Part shown: piece by piece, positions 8,369 through 17,247 of the stretch | Position numbering within the stretch: the stretch's first letter is position 1 | How the letters are laid out: each line of letters begins with the position of its first letter | Source of the DNA: Xenophilus sp. L33 | GTDB taxonomy: Bacteria > Pseudomonadota > Gammaproteobacteria > Burkholderiales > Burkholderiaceae_C | NCBI RefSeq assembly: GCF_009765735.1 | Contig: NZ_LMUW01000033.1 | Location: 1-38,075 of the forward strand | Reading direction: 5' to 3' | Length of the DNA stretch: 38,075 nt | Program-made: the position numbers and the translations under genes | Notes under the pieces: generated by a model | What the model was told of the DNA's origin: nothing | Databases searched by the model: none | The model's input: the letters and a program-made list of their open reading frames with translations, nothing else

Positions 8369-9256
8369 TCAGGCCTTCTTCTGCAGCATCTTGATGACGC
8401 TGGAGAAGTCGAGCCCGCCGTGGCCGGCCAGGCTGTGCGCCGCGTACAGGTTGCGCGCCAGGCCGCCGAGCGGCGTCGATGCGCGCACCGCGGCCGCGTT
8501 TTCCTGCGCCAGGCCGAGGTCCTTGAGCATCAGGTCGGTGCCGAAGCCGCCAGCGTAGCCCTTGGAGGCCGGCGAGGCTTCCTGCACGCCGGGCAGCGGG
8601 TTGTACTTCTCGAGCGCCCAGTTGCCGCCGGAGCTGCGCCGCATGATCTCCGACAGCACCTTCGGGTCGAGGCCGTTGGCGATGCCCAGCGCGATCGCTT
8701 CCGAGGTGCCGATCATCAGCACGCCGAGCAGCATGTTGTTGCAGATCTTGGCGGTCTGGCCGGCGCCGGCCGCACCGGCGTGGAAGATGTTGGCGCCCAT
8801 CTTTTCAAGCACCGGGCGGGCCCGCTCGAGGTCGGCTTCGGAGCCGCCGACCATGAAGGTCAGCGTGCCGGCGATCGCGCCGCCGGTGCCGCCGGAGACC
8901 GGCGCATCGATCACCGCGATGCCGCGCGCGGCGCCGGCCTCGGCCACCTTGCGCGAGGTCGCGGCGGCGATGGTGCTGCTGTCGATGACCAGCGTGCCGG
9001 GCGCGATCTTGCCGAGCAGACCGTCGCTGCCGAGGTAGAGGCCTTCGACGTGCGCGCTGGCCGGCAGCATGCTGATCACCACCTCGGCATCGGCCACGCT
9101 GGCCGCGGCCGACGCCGCGATCGGCAGCCCTTCGGCCGCAAACTTCTTGCAGGCCTCGGCCGAGAGGTCGAAGGCGCTCAGCGTGTGGCCGGCCTTCTTG
9201 AGGTTGAGGGCCATCGGGCCGCCCATGTTGCCCAGGCCGATGAATGCGATCTTCAT
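8369..9256 (-). CDS. mmsB: 3-hydroxyisobutyrate dehydrogenase
   Basis: This 295-residue enzyme oxidises 3-hydroxyisobutyrate to methylmalonate semialdehyde with NAD+ in valine breakdown. The N-terminal Rossmann motif is GLGNMGGPM (residues 7-15). The substrate-binding signature DAPVSGGTGGA follows, then GQTAKICNN, which contains the catalytic lysine. SSGGNWALEKYNP and MLKDLGLAQENA are typical of the mmsB branch rather than of tartronate semialdehyde reductases. The ribosome binding site GGAG lies nine bases before the ATG. It is the last gene of the mmsA operon, 31 bases behind the hydrolase gene, and supplies the substrate for MmsA. Confidence 0.92.
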   Translation of the reverse strand: MKIAFIGLGNMGGPMALNLKKAGHTLSAFDLSAEACKKFAAEGLPIAASAAASVADAEVVISMLPASAHVEGLYLGSDGLLGKIAPGTLVIDSSTIAAATSRKVAEAGAARGIAVIDAPVSGGTGGAIAGTLTFMVGGSEADLERARPVLEKMGANIFHAGAAGAGQTAKICNNMLLGVLMIGTSEAIALGIANGLDPKVLSEIMRRSSGGNWALEKYNPLPGVQEASPASKGYAGGFGTDLMLKDLGLAQENAAAVRASTPLGGLARNLYAAHSLAGHGGLDFSSVIKMLQKKA

Positions 9257-9287
9257 GTCGAGTGTCTCCGTGAGGGAAAAATGCGAA

Positions 9288-10403
9288 TCAGGTGAGGGCG
9301 ACCAGCTCCGGCGCCATCTCGCCGCGCGGGCGCAGGTGGTCGTCGATGTAGGCCGGCGTGATCTCTTCCAGCGTGGCCGGGCTCCACTTCGGATTGCGGT
9401 CCTTGTCGACCAGCAGCGCGCGGATGCCTTCGGCGAAATCCGAATGGGCGCAGCAGCCGAGCGAGGCCCAGTATTCGAGCCGGAACACCTCGGCCAGCGA
9501 CATGCGGTGCACCCGCTGCCAGAGCGCGAAGCCGAGCGCCGCGCTGCTCGGCGCGCCCTTCATGAAGGTCTTGGCCGCGGTCTGCAGCCACGGGTCGTCG
9601 CTCTGCAGGTTGCGAAGGCGCTTCGCGATGTCGAGCAGGTCGTCGCCGGCCATCAGCGCGTTGATCGCGTCGAACTGCTCGCGCACCTTGGAGGCCGGCA
9701 TGGCCGCGCCTTCGCCGGCCTCGATCAGGAGGCGCGACAGCACCGCACGATCGGCCTCGGGCTGCGCGCGCCAGTCGGCCGCGGCGAGCGCCTGCAGCAC
9801 ATCGGGCTTGCGCTCCTGCGGCACGCCGATGTCGGCCAGCCCGCAGAAGACGGCGTCGGCCGCGTTCAGCGGCGCGGCGGTCAACGCCAGGAACAGGCCG
9901 ACCCGGCCCGGCATGCGGCGCAGGAACCAGCTGCCGCCGACGTCCGGATAGAGCCCGATGCTGATCTCGGGCATCGCGATGCGCGTCTGCCCGGTCACCA
10001 CCCGGTGCGAGGCGCCCGACATCAGGCCGACGCCGCCGCCCATCACGATGCCGTGGCCCCAGACCAGGAACGGCTTCGGGAAGGTGTGGATGAGGTGGTC
10101 GAGTTCGTATTCCTCGCCGAAGAAGCGCTCGGCGTAGGCGTTGCGGTTCGCGCCGCACTCGCCCAGCGTCTTGTAGAGCTGGCGCAGGTCGCCGCCGGCG
10201 CAGAAGGACTTCTCGCCGACCGCGTCGAGCAGCACGCCGACGATGCCGGCGTCGGCCGCCCATTCGCGCAGCTTGGGCGTGAGCAGGCGAACCATGTCGA
10301 CCGACAGCGAATTGAGCGAGGCCGGCGCGTTCAAGGTCGCATGGCCGAAGCGCCGGCCGTTGGCCGTCTGGATTTCTTCGAAGAGCACTACGGAGTCGGT
10401 CAT
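9288..10403 (-). CDS. 3-hydroxyisobutyryl-CoA hydrolase (crotonase family)
   Basis: The 371-residue protein is a crotonase-fold enzyme. Its length, the oxyanion-hole segment (GIVMGGGVGLMSG) and the motif MPEISIGLYPDVGGSWFL match 3-hydroxyisobutyryl-CoA hydrolases, whose Glu and Asp in PE-x3-IG-x2-PDVG take part in thioester hydrolysis. Simple enoyl-CoA hydratases are about 100 residues shorter. The expected reaction is 3-hydroxyisobutyryl-CoA to free 3-hydroxyisobutyrate plus CoA, the substrate for MmsB immediately downstream. The start ATG (10401-10403) overlaps the TGA of the acyl-CoA dehydrogenase by three bases, so translation is coupled. Many annotations call this an enoyl-CoA hydratase/isomerase; operon context favours the hydrolase. 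Confidence 0.85.
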   Translation of the reverse strand: MTDSVVLFEEIQTANGRRFGHATLNAPASLNSLSVDMVRLLTPKLREWAADAGIVGVLLDAVGEKSFCAGGDLRQLYKTLGECGANRNAYAERFFGEEYELDHLIHTFPKPFLVWGHGIVMGGGVGLMSGASHRVVTGQTRIAMPEISIGLYPDVGGSWFLRRMPGRVGLFLALTAAPLNAADAVFCGLADIGVPQERKPDVLQALAAADWRAQPEADRAVLSRLLIEAGEGAAMPASKVREQFDAINALMAGDDLLDIAKRLRNLQSDDPWLQTAAKTFMKGAPSSAALGFALWQRVHRMSLAEVFRLEYWASLGCCAHSDFAEGIRALLVDKDRNPKWSPATLEEITPAYIDDHLRPRGEMAPELVALT

Positions 10404-11554
10404 CGGATGTCGGTATCGCCTTCGAGCAGTTTGCGCGCCACGATGACGCGCATGATTTCGTTGGTGCCTTCGAGGATCTGGTGCACCCGCGCGTCGCGCA
10501 CCAGCCGCTCCAGCGGGAATTCGGCCAGGTAGCCGTAGCCGCCATGCAGTTGCAGCGCCTCGTTGCAGACCTGGAAGCCGACGTCGGTGGCGAAGCGCTT
10601 GGCCATCGCGCAGTAGGTGGTGGCCTCGGCATGGCCGGCGTCGAGCTTGCTCGCGGCCAGCCGCACCATCTGGCGCGCGGCGACCAGTTCGGTCGCCATG
10701 TCGGCCAGCTTGAACTGCAGCGCCTGGAAGCTGGCGAGCGGCTTGCCGAACTGCTGGCGCTCGTGCAGGTAGCGGCGCGCCGCGTCGAGCGCGCCCTGGG
10801 CCGCGCCTATCGAGCAGGTCGCGATGTTGATGCGGCCGCCGTCGAGGCCCTTCATGGCGATGCGAAAGCCCTCGCCTTCGCTGCCGAGCAGGTTCTCGGC
10901 CGGCACCCGCACGTTGTCGAAGGCGATGGTGCGGGTGGGCTGGCTGTTCCAGCCCATCTTGTGTTCCTTCTTGCCGTAGCTGATGCCGGGTGCATCGGCC
11001 GGCACCGCGAAGGCCGAGATGCCGCCCGCGCCGCCGCCGCCGGTGCGCGCCATCAGCACCAGCACGTCGGTGGAGCCGGCGCCCGAGATGAAGGCCTTGC
11101 CGCCGTTGATGACGTATTCGCCGCCCTTCGGTTCCGCGCGGGTCTTGAGCGAGCCGGCGTCGGAGCCGGCGCCCGGTTCGGTCAGGCAGTAGGAAGCGAG
11201 CTTGCGGCCGCTGGTGAGGTCGGCGCCCCACCGCTCGCGCACCGCGGGCGTGCCCCAGGTGCCGAGCATCCAGGTCGCCATGTTGTGGATCGAGATGAAG
11301 GCGGTGGTCGACGGATCGACCGCCGCCATTTCCTCGAAGACCAGCGTGGCGTCCAGGCGAGGCAGGTTCAGGCCCTCGATGCTCTCGGGCGAATACAGGC
11401 CGCAGAAACCCAGCTCGCCCGCCTTGGCGATCGCTTCCTTGGGGAAGATCGCCTCGGCGTCCCACTCGGCCGCATGCGGCGCGAATTCGGCGAGCGCGAA
11501 GTCGCGCGCGGTCTGTGCGAAGGCCTGTTGCTCTTCGGTGAGTTCGAAGTCCAT
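10400..11554 (-). CDS. Acyl-CoA dehydrogenase, probably isobutyryl-CoA dehydrogenase
   Basis: This 384-residue flavoprotein has the standard acyl-CoA dehydrogenase domains. The N-terminal helical domain starts DFELTEEQQAF, the middle beta domain contains CLTEPGAGSDAGSLKT, and the C-terminal helical domain contains RQQFGKPLASFQ and LQLHGGYGYL. The catalytic glutamate is in ILEGTNEI (Glu362). It lies 11 bases after mmsA and is coupled to the hydrolase gene, so the natural substrate is isobutyryl-CoA, oxidised to methacrylyl-CoA for the valine pathway. Exact chain-length preference cannot be read from the sequence. The hydratase needed between methacrylyl-CoA and 3-hydroxyisobutyryl-CoA is not encoded in this operon. 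Confidence 0.88.
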   Translation of the reverse strand: MDFELTEEQQAFAQTARDFALAEFAPHAAEWDAEAIFPKEAIAKAGELGFCGLYSPESIEGLNLPRLDATLVFEEMAAVDPSTTAFISIHNMATWMLGTWGTPAVRERWGADLTSGRKLASYCLTEPGAGSDAGSLKTRAEPKGGEYVINGGKAFISGAGSTDVLVLMARTGGGGAGGISAFAVPADAPGISYGKKEHKMGWNSQPTRTIAFDNVRVPAENLLGSEGEGFRIAMKGLDGGRINIATCSIGAAQGALDAARRYLHERQQFGKPLASFQALQFKLADMATELVAARQMVRLAASKLDAGHAEATTYCAMAKRFATDVGFQVCNEALQLHGGYGYLAEFPLERLVRDARVHQILEGTNEIMRVIVARKLLEGDTDIR

Positions 11555-11565
11555 CGCGCCGAAGA

Positions 11566-13089
11566 TTACTTCAGGCTGATCGTGGTGTTGACGCCGTGCG
11601 AGACCGTGCTGTCGTCGAACCAGCGCGCGGTGATGGTCTTGGTCTGCGTGTAGAACATGATGACCTGCTTGCCGTACGGGCCCAGGTCGCCGAGCTTGGA
11701 AGCGCGCGAGCCGGTGAAGGAGAACATCGGCACCGGCACCGGGATCGGCACGTTGATGCCGACCTGGCCGACGTCGATGTCTTCCTGGAAGCGGCGGGCG
11801 GCCGCGCCCGACTGCGTGAAGATCGCGGTGCCGTTGCCGTTCGGGTTGGCGTTGATGAGCTCGATCGCCTCGTCGATGGTCTCGGCGTTGGCCAGGCACA
11901 GCACCGGGCCGAAGATTTCCTGGTCGTAGATGGTCATGCCGGGCTTGACGTCGGCGAAGACGGTCGGGCCGACGAAGTTGCCCTTCTCGAAGCCCGGCAC
12001 CGTCGGCTTGCGGCCGTCGAGCGCGAGGGTCGCGCCGTCGGCCACGCCGCGTTCGATCAGGCCGTTGACCCGGTCGTAGGCCGCGCAGGAGACCAGCGGG
12101 CCGACGTCGACGCCCTTCTCGGTGCCGGCGCCGATCTTCAGCGTCTTGGCCTTCGCGACCAGCTCGGGCACCCACTTCTGCGCCTCGCCGACCAGCACCG
12201 CGACCGACACCGCCATGCAGCGCTGGCCCGCGGCGCCGAAGCTCGCGCCGGCCAATGCGTTGAGCGTCTGCTCCTTGTTGGCGTCGGGCATCACGATCGC
12301 GTGGTTCTTCGCGCCCATCATGCATTGCACGCGCTTGCCGGTGAGGGTGGCGCGGTTGTAGACGTGCGTGCCGACCTTGGTCGAGCCGACGAAGGAGATC
12401 GCCTTGATGTCCTTGTGGTCGCAGATCGCGTTGACCACCGATTCGCCGCCGTGGATGACGTTCAGCACGCCGGCCGGGATGCCGGCCTCGAGCGCCAGTT
12501 CGCACAGGCGCATGGTGACCATCGGGTCCTGCTCGGAGGGCTTCAGCACGAAGGTGTTGCCGGTGACGATCGCCATCGGGAACATCCACAACGGGATCAT
12601 CGCGGGGAAGTTGAAGGGCGTGATGCCGGCGCAGACGCCCAGCGGCTGCAGCAGCGTGTAGGTGTCGACGCCGTTGGCCACGTTGTTGGCCAGCTCGCCC
12701 AGCTGCAGGTTGCCGATCGCCGAGGCGTGCTCGACCACCTCGAGGCCGCGGAAGACGTCGCCCTCGGCGTCGGGCAGGGTCTTGCCCTGCTCGGCGGTGA
12801 GGATCGCGGCCAGCTCGGCCATGTTCTCGCGGATGAGTTGCTGGTACTTCAGGAAGATGCGGGCGCGCGCGCCGATCGGGGTCTTGCGCCAGGTCTTGAA
12901 GGCGTCCTTGGCGGAGGCGACCGCGGCGTCGACCTCGGCGGCGGTGGCGAAGGGCACCTTGGCAAGCACCTCCTGCGTGGCCGGGTTGACGACGTCGCGC
13001 CATTCGGTGGTCTTCGACTCGACGAACTTGCCGCCGATCAAGAGCTTGACGGTGGCGACCTGGGTGGTGGGCGTGGTGGTGGCGTCCAT
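11566..13089 (-). CDS. mmsA: CoA-acylating methylmalonate-semialdehyde dehydrogenase
   Basis: This 507-residue aldehyde dehydrogenase converts methylmalonate semialdehyde plus CoA and NAD+ to propionyl-CoA and CO2, the last step of valine and part of inositol and thymine breakdown. Family marks are [30 protein letters not shown], the catalytic cysteine in GAAGQRCMA (Cys291) and [18 protein letters not shown]. The N-terminus carries a short Thr-rich extension ([10 protein letters not shown]). The ATG ending at 13089 has AGGAGAC just upstream (13098-13104). It is the first gene of the operon mmsA / acyl-CoA dehydrogenase / hydrolase / mmsB and is divergent from a LysR regulator across about 100 bases that contain palindromes. 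Confidence 0.93.
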   Translation of the reverse strand: MDATTTPTTQVATVKLLIGGKFVESKTTEWRDVVNPATQEVLAKVPFATAAEVDAAVASAKDAFKTWRKTPIGARARIFLKYQQLIRENMAELAAILTAEQGKTLPDAEGDVFRGLEVVEHASAIGNLQLGELANNVANGVDTYTLLQPLGVCAGITPFNFPAMIPLWMFPMAIVTGNTFVLKPSEQDPMVTMRLCELALEAGIPAGVLNVIHGGESVVNAICDHKDIKAISFVGSTKVGTHVYNRATLTGKRVQCMMGAKNHAIVMPDANKEQTLNALAGASFGAAGQRCMAVSVAVLVGEAQKWVPELVAKAKTLKIGAGTEKGVDVGPLVSCAAYDRVNGLIERGVADGATLALDGRKPTVPGFEKGNFVGPTVFADVKPGMTIYDQEIFGPVLCLANAETIDEAIELINANPNGNGTAIFTQSGAAARRFQEDIDVGQVGINVPIPVPVPMFSFTGSRASKLGDLGPYGKQVIMFYTQTKTITARWFDDSTVSHGVNTTISLK

Positions 13090-13162
13090 GGAATCTTGTC
13101 TCCTGTGAGGGGTTGCAGCCCGCCAATGTAGCTTTGCAGATTTGCGGTGGCAATAGACAAAT

Positions 13163-13192
13163 TCGCACTTGCGATCTGCATAATTGCAGATC
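13163..13192. promoter_or_regulatory. Overlapping palindromes between mmsA and the LysR gene (likely operator)
   Basis: A perfect 20-bp inverted repeat, GATCTGCA-TAAT-TGCAGATC, fills 13173-13192 and ends right against the ATG of the LysR gene at 13193. A shorter repeat, TCGCA-CT-TGCGA, overlaps its left side (13163-13174). A further TGCAGAT half-site is at 13135-13141, nearer to mmsA. LysR-type regulators bind such interrupted dyads in the region shared with the divergent target. I infer that the LysR protein binds here to repress itself and control the mms operon. The palindrome is seen directly; binding is inferred. Confidence 0.7.
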
Positions 13193-14089
13193 ATGGACTG
13201 GGACAACCTGCGCTTCTTCCTCGAGCTGGCACGCTCCGGCACGCTGGTCGGCGCGGCCCGGCGGCTGGCGGTCGACCACACCACCGTGGCGCGCCGCATC
13301 CAGGCGCTCGAAAAGCAGGTCGGCACCGCCCTCTTCTCGCGCGAAGCCGACGGCCACAGGCTCACCGAGGCCGGCCGCCGGCTGCAGCCGCAGGTGGAGG
13401 CCATGGAGAACGCGTCGCTGGCGGTCGAGAGCGCCGCGCCGGTTTCGCAGGAAGGCCTGAGCGGGCTGGTGCGCATCGGCGCCACCGAGGGCTTCGGGAC
13501 CATCGTGCTGGCGCCGCAGCTGGCGCTCTTCGCGCAGCAGCATCCGCGGCTGGTGATCGACCTGCTGGCGATGCCGCGCCTGGTGCACCTGTCGCGGCGC
13601 GAGGCCGACATCGTGATCTCGCTGGAGCGGCCGGCGCGCGGGCCGGTGGTGGTCACCAAACTCACCGACTACGTGCTGCGGCTCTACGCGTCGAAGACCT
13701 ACCTGGCCCGCCATGCCGCCATCCGCTCGCGCGACGACCTGCGCGGCCACACCTTCATCAGCTACGTCGACGACCTGCTGTTCAGCAAGGAGCTGCAGTA
13801 CCTTGACGAGCTCTACAAGCCCGACTCCTTCGCGCTGCGCAGCACCAGCATCCTGGCCCAGCACCAGGCCACGCTGGCCGGTGCCGGCATCGCGGTGCTG
13901 CCGGCCTTCATCGCCGAGCGCGACAAGTCGCTGCGCCGCGTGCTGCCGGCCGAGGCCAATTTCACACGCAGCTTCTGGATGTCGGTGCCGGCGGAAACGC
14001 GGCACCTGGCGCGGATGCAGGCGACCTGGAACTTCCTGCGGGAGACGGTGGTGGCGCAGAGGGATCTGTTGCTGCCGCCGGATCGGTGA
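13193..14089 (+). CDS. LysR-family transcriptional regulator
   Basis: The 298-residue protein starts [18 protein letters not shown], with the winged helix-turn-helix of LysR regulators in the first 60 residues ([20 protein letters not shown]). From about residue 95 it has the periplasmic-binding-like effector domain ([14 protein letters not shown]). HTTVARR in the recognition helix is typical of a LysR branch linked to aldehyde and valine metabolism. It is divergent from the mmsA operon, and a perfect palindrome abuts its start codon, so control of that operon is likely. An alternative TTG at 13184 would begin inside the palindrome and is not favoured. The inducer is unknown. Confidence 0.88.
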   Translation: MDWDNLRFFLELARSGTLVGAARRLAVDHTTVARRIQALEKQVGTALFSREADGHRLTEAGRRLQPQVEAMENASLAVESAAPVSQEGLSGLVRIGATEGFGTIVLAPQLALFAQQHPRLVIDLLAMPRLVHLSRREADIVISLERPARGPVVVTKLTDYVLRLYASKTYLARHAAIRSRDDLRGHTFISYVDDLLFSKELQYLDELYKPDSFALRSTSILAQHQATLAGAGIAVLPAFIAERDKSLRRVLPAEANFTRSFWMSVPAETRHLARMQATWNFLRETVVAQRDLLLPPDR

Positions 14090-14124
14090 ACCCCACGACA
14101 CCGCTGCGCCACTAACATCGCCGC

Positions 14125-14856
14125 ATGGTCAAGTCCGCGGCCCGCGTTCTCGCTCTTCTCGAACTGTTCGACGCCACGCGGCGTCCGCTGCGCGTCAGCG
14201 AGATCGCCGAAAGGCTGGACATGCCGCAGTCCAGCACCTCGATGCTGCTGATGACGCTGGTGCAGGCGGGCTACATGGAACACGACGCCGACGCCCGCGT
14301 GTTCTGCCCATCGGCACGCGTGTCCTTTCTCGGCAACTGGGTGACCCAGCCGCAGGGCCAGGGCGAAGGCCTGCAGGACCTCATGCGGCGGCTCTCCAAG
14401 GTCACCGGCGAATCGATCCTGCTGGGCCGGCAGAACGGCATCCGCATGCAATACCTGTCGATCATCGACTCGGCGCATGCGCTTCGCTTTTCTCCGACGC
14501 CCGGCACGCTGCGTCCGCTGCATCGCACCGCGATCGGCATCATGCTGCTGAGCGAGTTGCCCGACGAGCAGATCGGGCTGATGCTGCGCCGATGGAACGC
14601 CGAGCGCCCCAAGGGCGAGGCGGCGGCACGCACAGGCCCGCTCATGCAGTCCGTGGCTTTCGCGCGCGAGCATGGCTACTTCGAATCGGCGAGCCTGGCC
14701 ACGTCCGGCGCCGGTGTGATCGCGACCCTGATTCCGACACCACTGCGCGGACGCCGACTGGGCATCGGCATCGGCGCCCCCAACGAGCGGCTGCACCTGC
14801 GGCGCCGCGAGCTGGTGCCGGTGCTGATGGACCTGGTCGGCGGCAAGCTCAGCTGA
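14125..14856 (+). CDS. IclR-family transcriptional regulator
   Basis: This 243-residue protein has an N-terminal winged helix-turn-helix (SAARVLALLELFDATRRPL, then IAERLDMPQSSTSMLL) and a C-terminal IclR effector-binding domain (GESILLGRQNGIRMQYL, then LRPLHRTAIGIMLLSELP). IclR proteins usually control nearby catabolic genes in response to a carboxylic acid. It lies beside the cluster that begins with the CitE-like gene and MmgE/PrpD. The ATCAC-N4-GTGAT palindromes at 15790 and 24460 are candidate binding sites. Its last eight bases overlap the end of the convergent CitE-like gene. It starts 35 bases after the LysR gene, but a shared role with that gene is not implied. Confidence 0.87.
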   Translation: MVKSAARVLALLELFDATRRPLRVSEIAERLDMPQSSTSMLLMTLVQAGYMEHDADARVFCPSARVSFLGNWVTQPQGQGEGLQDLMRRLSKVTGESILLGRQNGIRMQYLSIIDSAHALRFSPTPGTLRPLHRTAIGIMLLSELPDEQIGLMLRRWNAERPKGEAAARTGPLMQSVAFAREHGYFESASLATSGAGVIATLIPTPLRGRRLGIGIGAPNERLHLRRRELVPVLMDLVGGKLS

Positions 14857-15754
14857 GGCTGCGTTCGCGTGCCGCGAGCATCTGCGCGAGAGCGAGCAGG
14901 CGCCGGGCTTGCGTCAGATGAAGCCGTTCCACCATCCTGCCGCCGAGATTGACGACACCGGTGCGCGCGGCGTCCGTGTCGGCAGCGAAGGCATCGACGA
15001 TCGCTCGCGCATCGCGCAGTGCGGCCGGCGTGGGGGCGAAGGCCTGGTTGGCAGGCCGGATCTGGCTTGGGTGGATCAGGGTCTTTCCGTCGAAGGCCAT
15101 CTGCGCCGCCTGACGGGCCTCCGCCTCGAAGCCGGCCGTGTCGGCGAAGTCGTTCCAGACGCCGTCCAGCGCCACCAGCTTCCACCGCCTGGCCGCGAGC
15201 ACCACGCTCATCAGCCACGGCACCAGCCAGCGTCGGCCGTCGCCGACATGCACGCCAGTTTCCAGGGCGATGTCGTTGGTGCCGACCACCAGGCATTCCA
15301 GCCGTGAGACGGCGATGCCGGAAGTCGCCGCGATGGCATCGACGGCGGACAGCGCCGCAGCGGTCTCGACCATGACCCAGAGGCGAAGGCCGTTGCCGAG
15401 CCGCGCGTCGGCGGCTGCCTGCTCGAAGCGCCTGACGTCCTCGGGCCCGTTCACCTTGGGCAACAGGACCGCGTCGCAGCTGGACGCAGCGATCAGCCGC
15501 AGGTCTTCCTCGAAGTCGGCGCTATCGAGCGCGTTGATGCGGACGACACGGCAGGCGGGCGAAGCGGCTGCATCGGCCAGAGCGGCCGCCAGGTGGCGCC
15601 GGGCCTCGGCCCTCATCTTCGGCGCGACCGCGTCCTCGAGGTCGAAAACCACGGCGTCGCACGCCAGGCGGGCGACCTTGGCCAACGCCCGCGGATTGGA
15701 GGCGGGAACGTAGAGCACGGAGCGCAGTGGGCGCTCGTCGATCGGAACGGGCAT
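14849..15754 (-). CDS. CitE/HpcH-family CoA-ester lyase
   Basis: The 301-residue protein belongs to the HpcH/HpaI-CitE TIM-barrel family that cleaves or forms beta-hydroxyacyl-CoA thioesters. It opens with RSVLYVPASNPRALAK, has the FDLEDAVAP motif, a metal-binding Glu in VMVETAAAL and an Asp in VVGTNDIAL, and the late GKTLIHPSQI segment. The expected chemistry is retro-Claisen cleavage of a compound such as malyl-CoA or citramalyl-CoA into an oxoacid and an acyl-CoA. A second lyase of this family is encoded at 20691, so the locus has two related enzymes. It is divergent from MmgE/PrpD across 110 bases holding a perfect palindrome, and its 3' end overlaps the IclR gene. Confidence 0.86.
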   Translation of the reverse strand: MPVPIDERPLRSVLYVPASNPRALAKVARLACDAVVFDLEDAVAPKMRAEARRHLAAALADAAASPACRVVRINALDSADFEEDLRLIAASSCDAVLLPKVNGPEDVRRFEQAAADARLGNGLRLWVMVETAAALSAVDAIAATSGIAVSRLECLVVGTNDIALETGVHVGDGRRWLVPWLMSVVLAARRWKLVALDGVWNDFADTAGFEAEARQAAQMAFDGKTLIHPSQIRPANQAFAPTPAALRDARAIVDAFAADTDAARTGVVNLGGRMVERLHLTQARRLLALAQMLAARERSLS

Positions 15755-15789
15755 GGCCGAAAGTGTGGCTTCGCGCGCTCCGAAAAATC

Positions 15790-15803
15790 ATCACATATGT
15801 GAT
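15790..15803. promoter_or_regulatory. Perfect palindrome ATCACATATGTGAT, candidate operator
   Basis: This 14-bp perfect inverted repeat (ATCACAT/ATGTGAT) lies in the 110-base gap between the divergent CitE-like gene and MmgE/PrpD. It sits in a locally AT-rich stretch, where a promoter would be expected. A near copy, ATCACATCCGTGAT, is found at 24460-24473 before the second Bug gene; the two agree at 12 of 14 positions. The IclR protein is the nearest candidate to bind it, but a GntR-type regulator encoded elsewhere could also use such a site. Confidence 0.65.
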
Positions 15804-15864
15804 TCACTGGCGATCGCTCGTCCTCAATACTTTGCCGCTCGAATGCACGAAGAAGAGAGACGGC

Positions 15865-17247
15865 ATGAGTGAACACAAGAACCACGAGGTCACGCGCATC
15901 CTGGCCGAATGGATCGCCAGGGCCGGCACCGACGAGCGCACGGCGGACGCTTCGACACTGCCGCTCCCGATCCCTGCGAGCGCGATCCGATGGGCGCAGC
16001 ACGCACTGCTGGACTGGCTCGCCGTCACCGTGGCCGCCTGCGACGAGCCGCTGGTGCGCATGCTGGTCGACGAATACGCGGGACCGCCAGGATCGCCGGC
16101 GCTGCTGGTCGGTCTCGGCGCCACCGCGCGTGTGCAGGACGCCGCGCTGATCAACGGCGCGGCCGGGCATGCCCTCGACTACGACGACGTCGCCACCCGC
16201 ATGATCGGCCATCCCAGTGTCCCGGTCATACCGGCCGCGCTGGCCCTGGCCCAGTCCGCGAACAGCACCGGCGTCGACCTGCTGCGCGCGCTGGTCGTCG
16301 GTCACGAGATCGAAAGCCGCATCGGCGACCTGATCGGTGCCGACCACTACCGCCAGGGCTTTCATCCCACCGGCACCATCGGCACGCTCGGCGCTGCGGC
16401 CGCCTGCGCGACGCTGCGCCGCCTGGATGCCGGCCGGACCGTGCATGCACTCGGCCTCGCGGCGACCCAGGCCGCCGGCCTGAAAAGCATGTTCGGCACC
16501 ATGGCCAAGCCACTGCACGCCGGCAAGGCGGCCATGAACGGATTGATGGCGGTCCAGCTGGCCGCCCGCGGCTTCACTGCCGGCAGCGACGCGGTCGAAT
16601 GCTTCCAGGGTTTCCTGCGGACGCTGTCGCCGGGACAGGCGAGCTTCGAGCCGACGATGGACACCTCGCGAGGCTTCGCGATCGAGTCGGCGCTCTTCAA
16701 GTACCACGCCGCCTGCTACCTGACCCACTCGGGCATCGAGGCGGTGCGCCAGCTGCGGGAAACGCACCGCCTCTCGCTTCAGGACCTGGAATCGATGCGC
16801 ATCAGCGTGCATGCCAACCATCGCGGCGTCTGCGACATCGCCGAGCCGGCCAGCGGCTTGGCGCTGAAGTTTTCGCTGCAGCAGTTGGCGGTGCTGGCGC
16901 TCGACGGTGCCGACACCGCGGCGCTCGACCTCTACCAGGACGGCATCGTGCGCGAGCCGACGCAGGTCGAGGCCCGGCGCCGGGTCGCGCTGCGCTTCGT
17001 CGAGGCGGACGACACCGACACCGCCACCGTGGAACTGCTGACCCGCGACGGCCGCCGGCTGGTGCACGCGGCCAGCGTCGCGATTCCGGCGACCGACCTG
17101 GACGACCAATGGCAACGATTGGCGCGCAAGGCGCGCGCCATCGCCCAACCCAAGCTCGGCGCCGAACGCTTTGAGCGGATGGTCGATGCCGTCCGCACGC
17201 TGAACACGGCACCCACGCTCGACACGCTCTGCGAGACCCTCCGATGA
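15865..17247 (+). CDS. MmgE/PrpD family protein
   Basis: This 460-residue protein is a member of the MmgE/PrpD family, which includes 2-methylcitrate dehydratase, cis-aconitate decarboxylase and related enzymes acting on tricarboxylic or branched acids. Recognisable segments are the N-terminal helical domain (WAQHALLDWLAVTVAA), GAAGHALDYDD, HPSVPVIPAALALAQS, GFHPTGTIGTLGAAAA and MFGTMAKPLHAGKAA, where conserved His and Lys residues line the active site. The ATG at 15865 follows a purine-rich AAGAGAGA stretch; the longer open frame upstream runs through the operator and is rejected. It is the first gene of the main + strand cluster and overlaps the MaoC gene by four bases. The substrate is not determined; being first suggests it may act on the free acid before CoA activation. 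Confidence 0.85.
   Translation: MSEHKNHEVTRILAEWIARAGTDERTADASTLPLPIPASAIRWAQHALLDWLAVTVAACDEPLVRMLVDEYAGPPGSPALLVGLGATARVQDAALINGAAGHALDYDDVATRMIGHPSVPVIPAALALAQSANSTGVDLLRALVVGHEIESRIGDLIGADHYRQGFHPTGTIGTLGAAAACATLRRLDAGRTVHALGLAATQAAGLKSMFGTMAKPLHAGKAAMNGLMAVQLAARGFTAGSDAVECFQGFLRTLSPGQASFEPTMDTSRGFAIESALFKYHAACYLTHSGIEAVRQLRETHRLSLQDLESMRISVHANHRGVCDIAEPASGLALKFSLQQLAVLALDGADTAALDLYQDGIVREPTQVEARRRVALRFVEADDTDTATVELLTRDGRRLVHAASVAIPATDLDDQWQRLARKARAIAQPKLGAERFERMVDAVRTLNTAPTLDTLCETLR

Noticed and set aside
13090..13665. N-terminal extension of mmsA through the LysR gene
   Set aside because: The family sequence begins at the ATG ending at 13089, which has its own AGGAGAC; the extension is antisense to the LysR coding region.
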